Below are positions 1-5,999 of a stretch of 9,657 bases of DNA, one piece after another (within the stretch, counting starts at the first letter, position 1; each line of letters starts with the position of its first letter). The notes beneath the pieces are model-generated. The model was not told where the DNA came from. It saw only the letters and a program-made list of their open reading frames with translations, and did no database searches. Where the stretch lies: assembly GCA_036562565.1 (NCBI GenBank), contig DATCJY010000065.1, forward strand, positions 1 through 9,657, read 5' to 3'. This DNA comes from DATCJY01 sp036562565. Lineage in GTDB: Bacteria; Bacteroidota; Bacteroidia; Flavobacteriales_D; Sanyastnellaceae. Position numbers and translations under genes: made by a program.

Positions 1-1
1 C

Positions 2-211
2 ATTTTCCGTTTCTGGGTTTTGGAGCACCCGCTCATGATGTTGATAGCCGTTATCCTTGTTACAATAGGTTATTCACGTGCAAAGCGCCAGAGCGAGCAT
101 TGGGCTAAGCACCGCATGACTTTCTTCTACTACCTCGCAGGATTGATAATTATTTTATTGAGTATTCCATGGCCATTCAGAGAAGTTGGACTAGGCAGAG
201 GTTGGTTCTAA
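2..211 (+). CDS. 3' end of a small multi-pass membrane protein (cytochrome b-like), truncated by the window start
   Basis: The reading frame is open from the first bases of the window to the TAA at 209-211, so this is the C-terminal 69 residues of a gene that begins upstream. Two hydrophobic stretches are visible: one around the segment HPLMMLIAVILVTIGY, and a second just before the C-terminus (FFYYLAGLIIILLSIPW). A basic, polar loop (AKRQSEHWAKHR) lies between them. The His before the first segment (EHPLMM) could be a haem ligand. Small Bacteroidota membrane proteins with this EHP...MM, SRAKR, IPWPFR pattern are often labelled cytochrome B-like. That label is recalled rather than shown by the sequence, and the function is unproven. 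The end of the gene overlaps the following cytochrome c gene by 43 bases, which suggests co-transcription and perhaps a shared redox role in the inner membrane. An internal TTG or ATG start near base 20-35 is possible but unlikely, because the frame stays open upstream. Confidence 0.7.
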   Translation: MFRFWVLEHPLMMLIAVILVTIGYSRAKRQSEHWAKHRMTFFYYLAGLIIILLSIPWPFREVGLGRGWF

Positions 212-549
212 CCGCATTTGCCATCCTTGCCCTTATTACCATATTGAGTAGTTTCTTGTCCTCCTGCAGTGATAAGCCCTCTACTCCGCCTCCGGCTTTG
301 GACAGCAACGAACCGCTGAGTCCTGCATTGGTGAAATCACTTTATAACACCAAATGTGCATTGTGCCATGGAGAAGACGGCACCCTGCAATATGCAGGTG
401 CTCCGAACCTGGCCACATCGGTACTCAACAAGGCTGCCGTAATCGGACAGATTACCTACGGAAAGGGAACCATGCCTCCTATGCAAAAACAGCTCAGTGA
501 GCAGCAGATTGAGGCATTGGCGGATTACGTCATTGCATTGCGTTACTAG
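169..549 (+). CDS. Monohaem c-type cytochrome, predicted lipoprotein
   Basis: A 126-residue protein with a class II signal peptide: basic n-region (residues 1-11), hydrophobic core (12-29) and a lipobox LSSC giving a lipidated Cys33. A Pro/Ser-rich linker follows, then a compact cytochrome c domain from about residue 50. Haem attachment is at CALCH (Cys63, Cys66, His67), and the likely axial methionine is Met102 in the GTMPPM segment. The C-terminal helix (LSEQQIEALADYVIAL) is typical of class I cytochromes. The protein should be anchored on the periplasmic side of a membrane and carry single electrons; its partner is not evident. The ATG at 169 lies inside the previous gene (43-base overlap). 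A TTG at 202 would shorten the overlap to 10 bases but would remove the basic n-region, so the ATG is preferred. Translational coupling to the upstream membrane protein is likely. Confidence 0.9.
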   Translation: MAIQRSWTRQRLVLTAFAILALITILSSFLSSCSDKPSTPPPALDSNEPLSPALVKSLYNTKCALCHGEDGTLQYAGAPNLATSVLNKAAVIGQITYGKGTMPPMQKQLSEQQIEALADYVIALRY

Positions 550-578
550 AACCTATCTTCGCGGCTCGTTTGTTCTAG
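546..578. repeat. Short inverted repeat between the cytochrome c gene and hflX
   Basis: The 7-base arms CTAGAAC (546-552) and GTTCTAG (572-578) are exact inverted complements separated by 19 bases. The left arm includes the stop codon of the cytochrome gene. There is no T-run after the right arm, so a standard intrinsic terminator is not supported. It might be a weak hairpin in the mRNA, a protein-binding site, or chance. The 41-base gap shows no convincing Bacteroidota promoter, so hflX may be read through from upstream. Confidence 0.25.
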
Positions 579-590
579 AAACTAAAGACA

Positions 591-1823
591 TTGATAGAGA
601 AGAATAAGAAATTAATCTCAACGGCAGTTGAGCCTGAAACTTGCATTCTGGTGGGGTTGGTGACCCGCGACCAAAGCAAAGAGCAGCTGGAAGAATACCT
701 GGATGAGCTAGAGTTTCTTGCTACTACGGCCAATGCGCGATGTCTGAAACGTTTTACTCAAAATCTCGACCGTCCGGATACGCGCACATTTGTCGGCAGC
801 GGCAAGCTGGAAGAAATCGTCCGATACGTGGATGAGCACAAGCCGAACCTCATCATCTTTGATGATGAACTGGCTCCTTCCCAATTGCGCAACTTGGACA
901 AAGTGTTCAAGGATAAGAACATCAAAATCCTTGATCGCAGCACCCTCATCTTGGACATCTTCGCAAGCAGAGCTCGCACCGCCCACGCCAAAAAACAAGT
1001 GGAGCTTGCCCAATACGAATATCTCTTGCCCCGCCTCACACGCATGTGGACCCACCTGGAGAAACAACGAGGCGGTATCGGTATGCGCGGTCCCGGTGAG
1101 CAGGAGATTGAAACCGATAGACGTATTGTGCGCGACCGCATTGCCTTCCTCAAAGAGCAGCTCAAAGACATCGACCGCCAGATGGCCACTCAACGCGGCA
1201 ACCGCGGTGCCATGGTACGCGTGGCCTTGGTGGGTTATACCAACGTGGGCAAAAGCACCATCATGAACCTGCTCTCCAAAAGCAATGTTTTTGCCGAGAA
1301 CAAACTCTTTGCAACGCTTGATACAACGGTGAGAAAGGTGGTGATTCACAACCTCCCTTTCCTCCTCACCGATACGGTTGGTTTCATACGCAAGCTGCCT
1401 CACCAACTCATTGAGTCATTCAAGAGCACCCTCGATGAAACAAGGGAAGCGGATTTACTCGTGCACGTGCTGGACATATCGCATCCACAGTTTGAGGACC
1501 ATTTCAAAGTGGTAAATGATACGCTTAAAGAAATCGGTGTATCCGACAAACCAACGATGGTTGTCTTCAACAAGATAGATGCCTACAAGCACATTCCGAA
1601 AGATGAGGACGACCTCACCCCGGCATCACGCGAGAACATCCCGCTTGAAGACCTGCAGCGCACATGGATGTCGCGCCTCAACTCAGAGGATGTGGTATTC
1701 ATCTCCGCGCAAAACAAAATCAATATTGAAACCTTTAAAGAGAAGCTCTATGAACACGTGAGACAGATACACATCACGCGTTACCCCCACAACGACTTCT
1801 TATTTGAACGATACGATGAATAA
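591..1823 (+). CDS. hflX: GTPase HflX, ribosome-splitting/rescue factor
   Basis: A 410-residue TRAFAC-class GTPase. An N-terminal HflX domain (about residues 17-125, with the FVGSGKLEEI segment) and a basic helical linker (about 130-205, with the family signature GGIGMRGPGE and then ETDRR) precede the G domain. G motifs are all intact: G1 GYTNVGKST (215-223), G2 within TLDTT (242-246), G3 DTVG (261-264), G4 NKID (327-330) and G5 SAQ (372-374). In the family this protein binds the 50S subunit and splits stalled or hibernating ribosomes, with roles in heat and antibiotic stress; that is family knowledge. The start is the TTG at 591: an in-frame TAG sits at 576-578, no ATG or GTG lies between, and the resulting N-terminus (MIEKNKK) fits Bacteroidota relatives. 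A rare start could lower expression. It is followed directly by a strong terminator. Confidence 0.96.
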   Translation: MIEKNKKLISTAVEPETCILVGLVTRDQSKEQLEEYLDELEFLATTANARCLKRFTQNLDRPDTRTFVGSGKLEEIVRYVDEHKPNLIIFDDELAPSQLRNLDKVFKDKNIKILDRSTLILDIFASRARTAHAKKQVELAQYEYLLPRLTRMWTHLEKQRGGIGMRGPGEQEIETDRRIVRDRIAFLKEQLKDIDRQMATQRGNRGAMVRVALVGYTNVGKSTIMNLLSKSNVFAENKLFATLDTTVRKVVIHNLPFLLTDTVGFIRKLPHQLIESFKSTLDETREADLLVHVLDISHPQFEDHFKVVNDTLKEIGVSDKPTMVVFNKIDAYKHIPKDEDDLTPASRENIPLEDLQRTWMSRLNSEDVVFISAQNKINIETFKEKLYEHVRQIHITRYPHNDFLFERYDE

Positions 1824-1824
1824 C

Positions 1825-1855
1825 AAAAAAGGCCTTCGACTGAAGGCCTTTTTTT
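1825..1855. terminator. Bidirectional intrinsic terminator between convergent hflX and fabD
   Basis: A near-perfect hairpin: GGCCTTC (1831-1837), loop GACT, GAAGGCC (1842-1848), flanked by six A on the left (1825-1830) and seven T on the right (1849-1855). Read on either strand it gives a GC stem followed by a U-run. It starts two bases after the hflX stop codon and lies 41 bases beyond the fabD stop codon, so it can end both transcripts. Confidence 0.93.
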
Positions 1856-1896
1856 ATAGCAGTAAGCAATGTATTTACTTCTTTTGAGAATGGTCA

Positions 1897-2778
1897 TTAC
1901 AGTGAAGCGCTACTTACAGGAATATCTCTGTTGACTTTCTTAAAGAGTCCTTGGAGCACCTTGCCCGGACCTACTTCAATCACTTCAGTACAACCATCGG
2001 CAATCATGTTTTGCATGGTTTGAGTAAACAATACCGGTGCAGTCAATTGCTTAATCAAGTTGGCTTTGATTTCCTCCGGGTCGGTTACCGGACGAGCATT
2101 CACGTTTTGGTAAATCGGACAAATAGGTGTACTGAAAGGAGTGTTATTGATAGCTTCTTCCAGCTCCAAACGAGCAGGCTCCATGAGCGGACTGTGGAAT
2201 GCCCCCCCCACCGGAAGTTTAAGAGCGCGCTTTGCACCCGCTGCAAGCAATGCCTCGCAAGCTTTGTCCACTGCTTCCACCTCACCGGAGATGACCAGCT
2301 GTCCAGGACTGTTATAGTTAGCAGGCACCACTACTCCGGGAGTTTCAGCACATATTTTTTCAATCACCGCATCGTCCAATCCCAAGATTGCGGCCATTGT
2401 GGACGGGTTCATTTCGCAAGCCTTTTGCATGGCCATTGCGCGAGCTGAAACCAGTTTCAAGGCATCTTCAAAAAGCAAGGTGCGGTTGGCAACCAATGCT
2501 GAAAACTCACCAAGGCTGTGACCTGCCACCATGTCCGGCTTGAAATTATCCCTCATGCAAGTAGCCAATACTACACTGTGTAGGAAAATTGCAGGCTGTG
2601 TTACTTTGGTTTGTTTCAACTCCTCTTCAGTACCACTGAACATCACATCGGTAATGCGAAAACCAAGGATTTCATTGGCTTTCTCCAACATGATTTTTGC
2701 TGTGGTATTGCTTTCGTAAAGGTCAAGTGCCATACCGCTGAACTGCGAGCCCTGACCCGGAAATACATACGATTTCAT
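1897..2778 (-). CDS. fabD: Malonyl-CoA:acyl carrier protein transacylase FabD
   Basis: A 293-residue protein of normal family length that transfers malonyl from CoA to holo-ACP in the cytoplasm, feeding type II fatty acid synthesis. The N-terminal FPGQGSQ motif (residues 6-12, oxyanion-hole glutamine Q9) is intact. The nucleophile is Ser88 in GHSLGE, the malonyl-carboxylate-binding arginine is Arg113 in SAR, and the catalytic histidine is His195 in GGAFHSP. The C-terminal EVGPGKVL segment (268-275) is conserved. The small ferredoxin-like insert runs roughly from residue 125 to 195. The ATG at 2778 gives the motif-correct start (MKSYVFPGQG). No other fatty acid gene adjoins it here: it stands alone, convergent with hflX and divergent from the sensor kinase. 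A run of eight G in the coding strand (2202-2209) lies just before the His195 codon. Confidence 0.97.
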   Translation of the reverse strand: MKSYVFPGQGSQFSGMALDLYESNTTAKIMLEKANEILGFRITDVMFSGTEEELKQTKVTQPAIFLHSVVLATCMRDNFKPDMVAGHSLGEFSALVANRTLLFEDALKLVSARAMAMQKACEMNPSTMAAILGLDDAVIEKICAETPGVVVPANYNSPGQLVISGEVEAVDKACEALLAAGAKRALKLPVGGAFHSPLMEPARLELEEAINNTPFSTPICPIYQNVNARPVTDPEEIKANLIKQLTAPVLFTQTMQNMIADGCTEVIEVGPGKVLQGLFKKVNRDIPVSSASL

Positions 2779-2855
2779 AGATTTTTCTTAATGGTAATTG
2801 CTGGCGCAATATAAACCAATGGCCAACGGACCATCCCTTGCATCTATAATTTCAT

Positions 2856-2885
2856 CAAAAAGTTAAGGATGAAAAAAAAAGTCAA
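2856..2885 (-). promoter_or_regulatory. Possible Bacteroidota-type promoter for fabD
   Basis: On the minus strand a TTG (complement of 2883-2885) is followed after 17 bases, including a run of nine T, by TAACTTTTTG (complement of 2856-2865). This resembles the Bacteroidota arrangement of a -33 TTG and a -7 TAnnTTTG, but the -7 match has two extra bases. It would leave a 5' leader of about 75 bases before the fabD ATG. This is a weak call made by eye. Confidence 0.28.
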
Positions 2886-2941
2886 CCGGCTATCATCTTT
2901 GAAGGCGCGACATAATTTTATCACTCGTTATAATTAGCACC

Positions 2942-4213
2942 GTGAGCGGACGTACCATCACCATTGTCATATTACTTGCCATCATCTCCCTGGGGATTAT
3001 CGTTGCCGGACAAATCTTTTGGGTGAAGAATGCCTATGATATGCAGGAGAAGCAATTCACCTCGCGTGTGGTGGTAGCCCTGGGCGAAGTAGTGCAGCAG
3101 ATACGCGCAATGAATAAAGACAGCGCTGCTACCGAACCGGTGAAACAAATCACAAGCAATTATTTTATTGCCAATATCAACGACACGCCTCAACCCTATC
3201 TTCTGGAAGACCTGCTCAAAGACGAGTTCGAACTCAGTGGACTCACAGAAGATTTTGAATATGGCATATATGATTGTTTCACCGATAGTATTGTTTACGG
3301 AAGTCGCATATCATTTGACCCCAACAAACAACGCGGCAGCGCAGACCACATTCATCGCATTGAGAACTTCCAACCCGATGGCCACTACTTCGGTGTATTG
3401 TTTCCCAACAAATCATCTTTCCTTCTCAAGCAACTTGACTTCTGGAAATACTCCAGCATCGTGGTATTGCTCATCGTCATTTTCTTCTCTTACACCATAT
3501 CGGTCATTCTCAAGCAAAAACGCTTGGCTGAAACGCGCACCGATTTCGTGAACAACATGACGCATGAACTAAAAACCCCCATTGCTACCATTGGCCTTTC
3601 AGCAGATGCCATTGCCAACCCGGTCATTCACGAAAACAAAGAGCGCTTGTTGCAATATGTAAACATCATCAAGAATGAAAACAGCCGATTAAAAACACAA
3701 GTTGACCGCGTATTGCAGATTGCCTCACTCACTCCCAAAAAAGTGCAGGTAAAATCGGAGTTGATTGATTTACATGAGGTGATACGCAAAGCCGTCACCA
3801 CCTTCAAAGTACAGATTGAAGAAAGTGGTGGCCGGCTGGATACCGAACTGAATGCAGAAAAGTATCACATCAAAGGTGACCTCGTTCACATCACCAATGT
3901 GATATACAACTTGCTGGACAACGCAGCCAAATACACCGAAGAGCCACCTCGCATCTTCATTAAAACATCTTCAGACAAATCACATATTTATCTTGCCATA
4001 CAAGACCATGGTATTGGCATCAGCCCGCAACATATCAAATCCATCTTCGATCGCTTCTATAGAGTACCCACAGGGAACCTACATGCGGTGCGGGGTTTCG
4101 GACTTGGTTTGTTCTATGTAAAAACCATCATCAAAGCTCACAAAGGAAGTATTGACGTAAAAAGTACGCTTGGGAAAGGGAGTACATTTACCATCAAACT
4201 AAAAACCGTATGA
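2942..4213 (+). CDS. Membrane sensor histidine kinase (RprX-like)
   Basis: A 423-residue class I histidine kinase. Transmembrane helix 1 spans about residues 5-27 and helix 2 about 171-190, enclosing a periplasmic sensor domain of about 143 residues that I do not recognise. No HAMP domain is evident; helix 2 runs straight into the dimerisation helix. The H-box NNMTHELKTP gives phospho-acceptor His208. The ATPase domain has N-box NLLDNAAKY (323-331), G1 DHGIGI (355-360), F-box FDRFYRV (369-375) and G2 GFGLGL (385-390), so all catalytic motifs are present. It should autophosphorylate and pass phosphate to the regulator encoded next, whose start overlaps its stop by 4 bases. The architecture resembles RprX of Bacteroides fragilis. 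The start is GTG at 2942: the frame has an upstream stop at 2900-2902, no upstream ATG/GTG/TTG, and the next ATG falls after helix 1. The signal sensed is unknown. Confidence 0.93.
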   Translation: MSGRTITIVILLAIISLGIIVAGQIFWVKNAYDMQEKQFTSRVVVALGEVVQQIRAMNKDSAATEPVKQITSNYFIANINDTPQPYLLEDLLKDEFELSGLTEDFEYGIYDCFTDSIVYGSRISFDPNKQRGSADHIHRIENFQPDGHYFGVLFPNKSSFLLKQLDFWKYSSIVVLLIVIFFSYTISVILKQKRLAETRTDFVNNMTHELKTPIATIGLSADAIANPVIHENKERLLQYVNIIKNENSRLKTQVDRVLQIASLTPKKVQVKSELIDLHEVIRKAVTTFKVQIEESGGRLDTELNAEKYHIKGDLVHITNVIYNLLDNAAKYTEEPPRIFIKTSSDKSHIYLAIQDHGIGISPQHIKSIFDRFYRVPTGNLHAVRGFGLGLFYVKTIIKAHKGSIDVKSTLGKGSTFTIKLKTV

Positions 4214-4923
4214 CAGAAACAGAAAAAAACATTCCTCATATTCTCTTGGTAGAGGATGACATGAACCTCGGTTTTGTCATTCAAGATACGCTCAAGACAG
4301 AAGGATTCAGAGTTCATCTTTGCAAAGACGGCAAAGAAGGTCTGCTCCAATTCAACAAAGAAGACTACGACCTCTGCCTGCTGGATATCATGATGCCCAA
4401 GAAAGACGGTTTCTCTTTGGCAGAAGACATTCGCAAAATCAATGAAGAAATCCCCATTGTTTTTCTCACTGCAAAAGACAATGTTGACGATAAAATCAAA
4501 GGTCTTCGCCTTGGTGCGGATGACTATATAACCAAGCCATTCAGCAGTGAAGAACTCATCTTGCGCATCAAAGCCATTCTGAAACGCAGACCTGAATTCA
4601 AAGAGAGCAAGCGCGACCAGAACAAGTACATCATCGGCAAATACACTTTCGATTTTCTCAACTATGAACTCGTATTTGAAGATGGAGATAAAAAGAAGCT
4701 CACCAAAAAGGAAGCCGAGCTTTTGAAAGTGCTGGCCGAGCACCGCGATCAAGTGATAGAACGCGAAATCATTGGCAACATGATTTGGGGGGACGACAGC
4801 TATTTCGTTGGTAGGTCGATGGACGTCTTCATCACCAAACTGCGCAAATACTTGAGCCGCGATGAGACCATTTCCATCAGCAATGTACACGGTGTAGGAT
4901 TCCGCCTGGAAGTGAAGCAGTAA
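4210..4923 (+). CDS. OmpR-family response regulator (RprY-like)
   Basis: A 237-residue DNA-binding response regulator. The receiver domain (about residues 9-125) has the acidic pocket E15/D16/D17, phospho-acceptor Asp59 in LLDIMMPKKDG, switch Thr87 in FLTAK, and Lys109 in the ITKPF motif. A basic linker leads to a winged-helix domain (about 138-234), with the transactivation-loop segment GDDSYF, the recognition helix segment GRSMDVFITKLRKYL and a C-terminal hairpin GVGFRLE. The ATGA overlap with the kinase gene (4210-4213) indicates translational coupling and a cognate pair. The PKKDGF, ADDYITKPF and RSMDV.ITKLRK segments are those I associate with RprY of Bacteroides and its Bacteroidota relatives, where it is widespread. 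Target genes cannot be read from the window. Transcription should end at the hairpin 25 bases downstream. Confidence 0.95.
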   Translation: MTETEKNIPHILLVEDDMNLGFVIQDTLKTEGFRVHLCKDGKEGLLQFNKEDYDLCLLDIMMPKKDGFSLAEDIRKINEEIPIVFLTAKDNVDDKIKGLRLGADDYITKPFSSEELILRIKAILKRRPEFKESKRDQNKYIIGKYTFDFLNYELVFEDGDKKKLTKKEAELLKVLAEHRDQVIEREIIGNMIWGDDSYFVGRSMDVFITKLRKYLSRDETISISNVHGVGFRLEVKQ

Positions 4924-4947
4924 TGCAACTCCACCATAAAAATCAAA

Positions 4948-4970
4948 GGCCGCATGGTTAGCATGCGGCC
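4948..4970. terminator. Hairpin terminator between the convergent regulator and OmpA-like genes
   Basis: A 9-base-pair perfect stem GGCCGCATG / CATGCGGCC (4948-4956 and 4962-4970) with a 5-base loop GTTAG. On the minus strand it is followed by a T-rich stretch (TTTGATTTTTA), a good intrinsic terminator for the OmpA-like gene. On the plus strand the downstream tract (CTCAACTTTA) is poorer in T, so termination of the two-component operon there may be less complete. Confidence 0.8.
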
Positions 4971-5001
4971 CTCAACTTTATATAGAATTTATAAAAGCAA
5001 C

Positions 5002-5898
5002 CTACTTATTAAGCAGTTGCATAATTTCATCCAACTTCGGTGACAGAACGATATCTGTTCTGCGGTTAAGTGCTCTGCCCTCAGGAGTATCGTTGGTAGC
5101 TCTTGGAGAGAACTCTCCTTTACCCGATGCAGTAACGCGTGTGGGACTCACATAGTATTCATCGGTGAGGATGCGCACAATCGAAGTTGCGCGTGCCACA
5201 CTCAAATCCCAATTATCCTTGTATTGTGCCGTCTTAATGGGCACATTGTCTGTATGACCTTCAATGAGCACATCAATATCATTGTTCTTGAGCAATACAT
5301 CTGCCAACGCACGCAGCGCATCTTTTCCTTTTGATTCTACTGTTGCACTGCCTGACTTGAACAAGAGCTTATCACTCATGGAAACATATACTTTACCATT
5401 GCGTACTTCTACAGTGAGTTCGTCTGAGTTAAAACCAAGCAATGCATTGCGCAATACTTCATTCAATCTGCGCGTCATGGAATCTTGACGAGCGATGACT
5501 TCTTGCATCTCTTTCAACTTCTTCTCGCGGTCAGCAAGCTGCGCTTCCTTGCTCGTCAACTCTGCTGCTTTCTTTTGAAGTTCTGCCGCGTATTGTTCTT
5601 CACTCATTGCCTTCTGCGACTGCAAGTCGTTATAGCTTTCTTGCAGCTCGTTGAAAGCGGTGGTGCGCACAGCTATTTCATTTTTGAGCTTGTTGTTCTC
5701 CTGTGTCAAGTTTTGATTGGCCGCCTTCTCCGCAGCAAGGTCTTTACACAATACATCGCGTTCTTCAATCACAGCTTTCAATCTTTTACCTCCCGGTGCC
5801 TTTTCCGGAATTGTTTCTCCACATTTGTATACAGGTGCACAACTCTGAATCATGAGCACTATGCTCATCGCCACTGTTGCTCCAGCAATTCTTTTCAT
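5002..5898 (-). CDS. OmpA/MotB-family peptidoglycan-binding lipoprotein with coiled coil
   Basis: A 298-residue protein. Residues 1-19 are a lipoprotein signal peptide ending in the lipobox IQSC, with lipidated Cys20. Residues from about 40 to 145 are rich in Glu, Lys, Gln and Ala with heptad-like spacing, a predicted long coiled coil. An OmpA C-terminal domain fills about residues 165-290. It contains LLFKSGSATV, the EGHTDN motif (Asp217) and DLSVARA (Arg236), the two positions that bind the diaminopimelate of peptidoglycan in OmpA, and ends with NRRTDIV. It should sit in the outer membrane by its lipid and reach the cell wall through the coiled-coil spacer, serving envelope integrity. It has no beta-barrel and no transmembrane helix of the MotB kind. 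The start at 5898 is chosen because it begins directly with the signal peptide; an upstream in-frame ATG at 5952 would add 18 residues that spoil it. Confidence 0.92.
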   Translation of the reverse strand: MKRIAGATVAMSIVLMIQSCAPVYKCGETIPEKAPGGKRLKAVIEERDVLCKDLAAEKAANQNLTQENNKLKNEIAVRTTAFNELQESYNDLQSQKAMSEEQYAAELQKKAAELTSKEAQLADREKKLKEMQEVIARQDSMTRRLNEVLRNALLGFNSDELTVEVRNGKVYVSMSDKLLFKSGSATVESKGKDALRALADVLLKNNDIDVLIEGHTDNVPIKTAQYKDNWDLSVARATSIVRILTDEYYVSPTRVTASGKGEFSPRATNDTPEGRALNRRTDIVLSPKLDEIMQLLNK

Positions 5899-5938
5899 AG
5901 TATCAAATTTTAAGGGGTAAAACAATCGGTTTGAGACT

Positions 5939-5969
5939 GCAACATAAAGCACTTTTTGCGCAGGTTCAA
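5939..5969 (-). promoter_or_regulatory. Possible Bacteroidota-type promoter for the OmpA-like lipoprotein gene
   Basis: On the minus strand a TTG (complement of 5967-5969) is followed after 20 bases by TATGTTGC (complement of 5939-5946), close to the Bacteroidota -33/-7 pattern of TTG and TAnnTTTG. Transcription would begin about 35 bases before the ATG at 5898. The 101-base gap to the polymerase gene holds no clear terminator. The call is by eye and moderate at best. Confidence 0.35.
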
Positions 5970-5999
5970 TTACAAAATATCACGTGAATCTTACATGCG

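Noticed and set aside
708..1406. Long minus-strand open frame (232 codons) inside hflX
   Set aside because: It lies wholly antisense to a GTPase gene with every motif intact. Its translation has no recognisable domain and is the mirror of codon bias in hflX.
2894..2920. CATCTTTG and TAATTTTA as possible -7 elements for the sensor kinase operon
   Set aside because: Each resembles TAnnTTTG by eye, but neither has a TTG at a suitable distance upstream, so no promoter is claimed.
4138..4890. Minus-strand open frame (250 codons) across the response regulator gene
   Set aside because: It is antisense to a complete OmpR-family gene; the Phe/Val-rich product is the shadow of the regulator's Lys/Glu/Asp-rich coding strand and shows no domain.
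5485..5913. Plus-strand open frame (142 codons) opposite the OmpA-like lipoprotein
   Set aside because: The Leu/Phe/Cys-rich translation arises from the reverse of the coiled-coil and signal-peptide codons; there is no start context or family match.
5981..5986. CACGTG palindrome upstream of the OmpA-like gene as an operator
   Set aside because: A single 6-base palindrome is expected by chance at this length and has no flanking symmetry or repeat.
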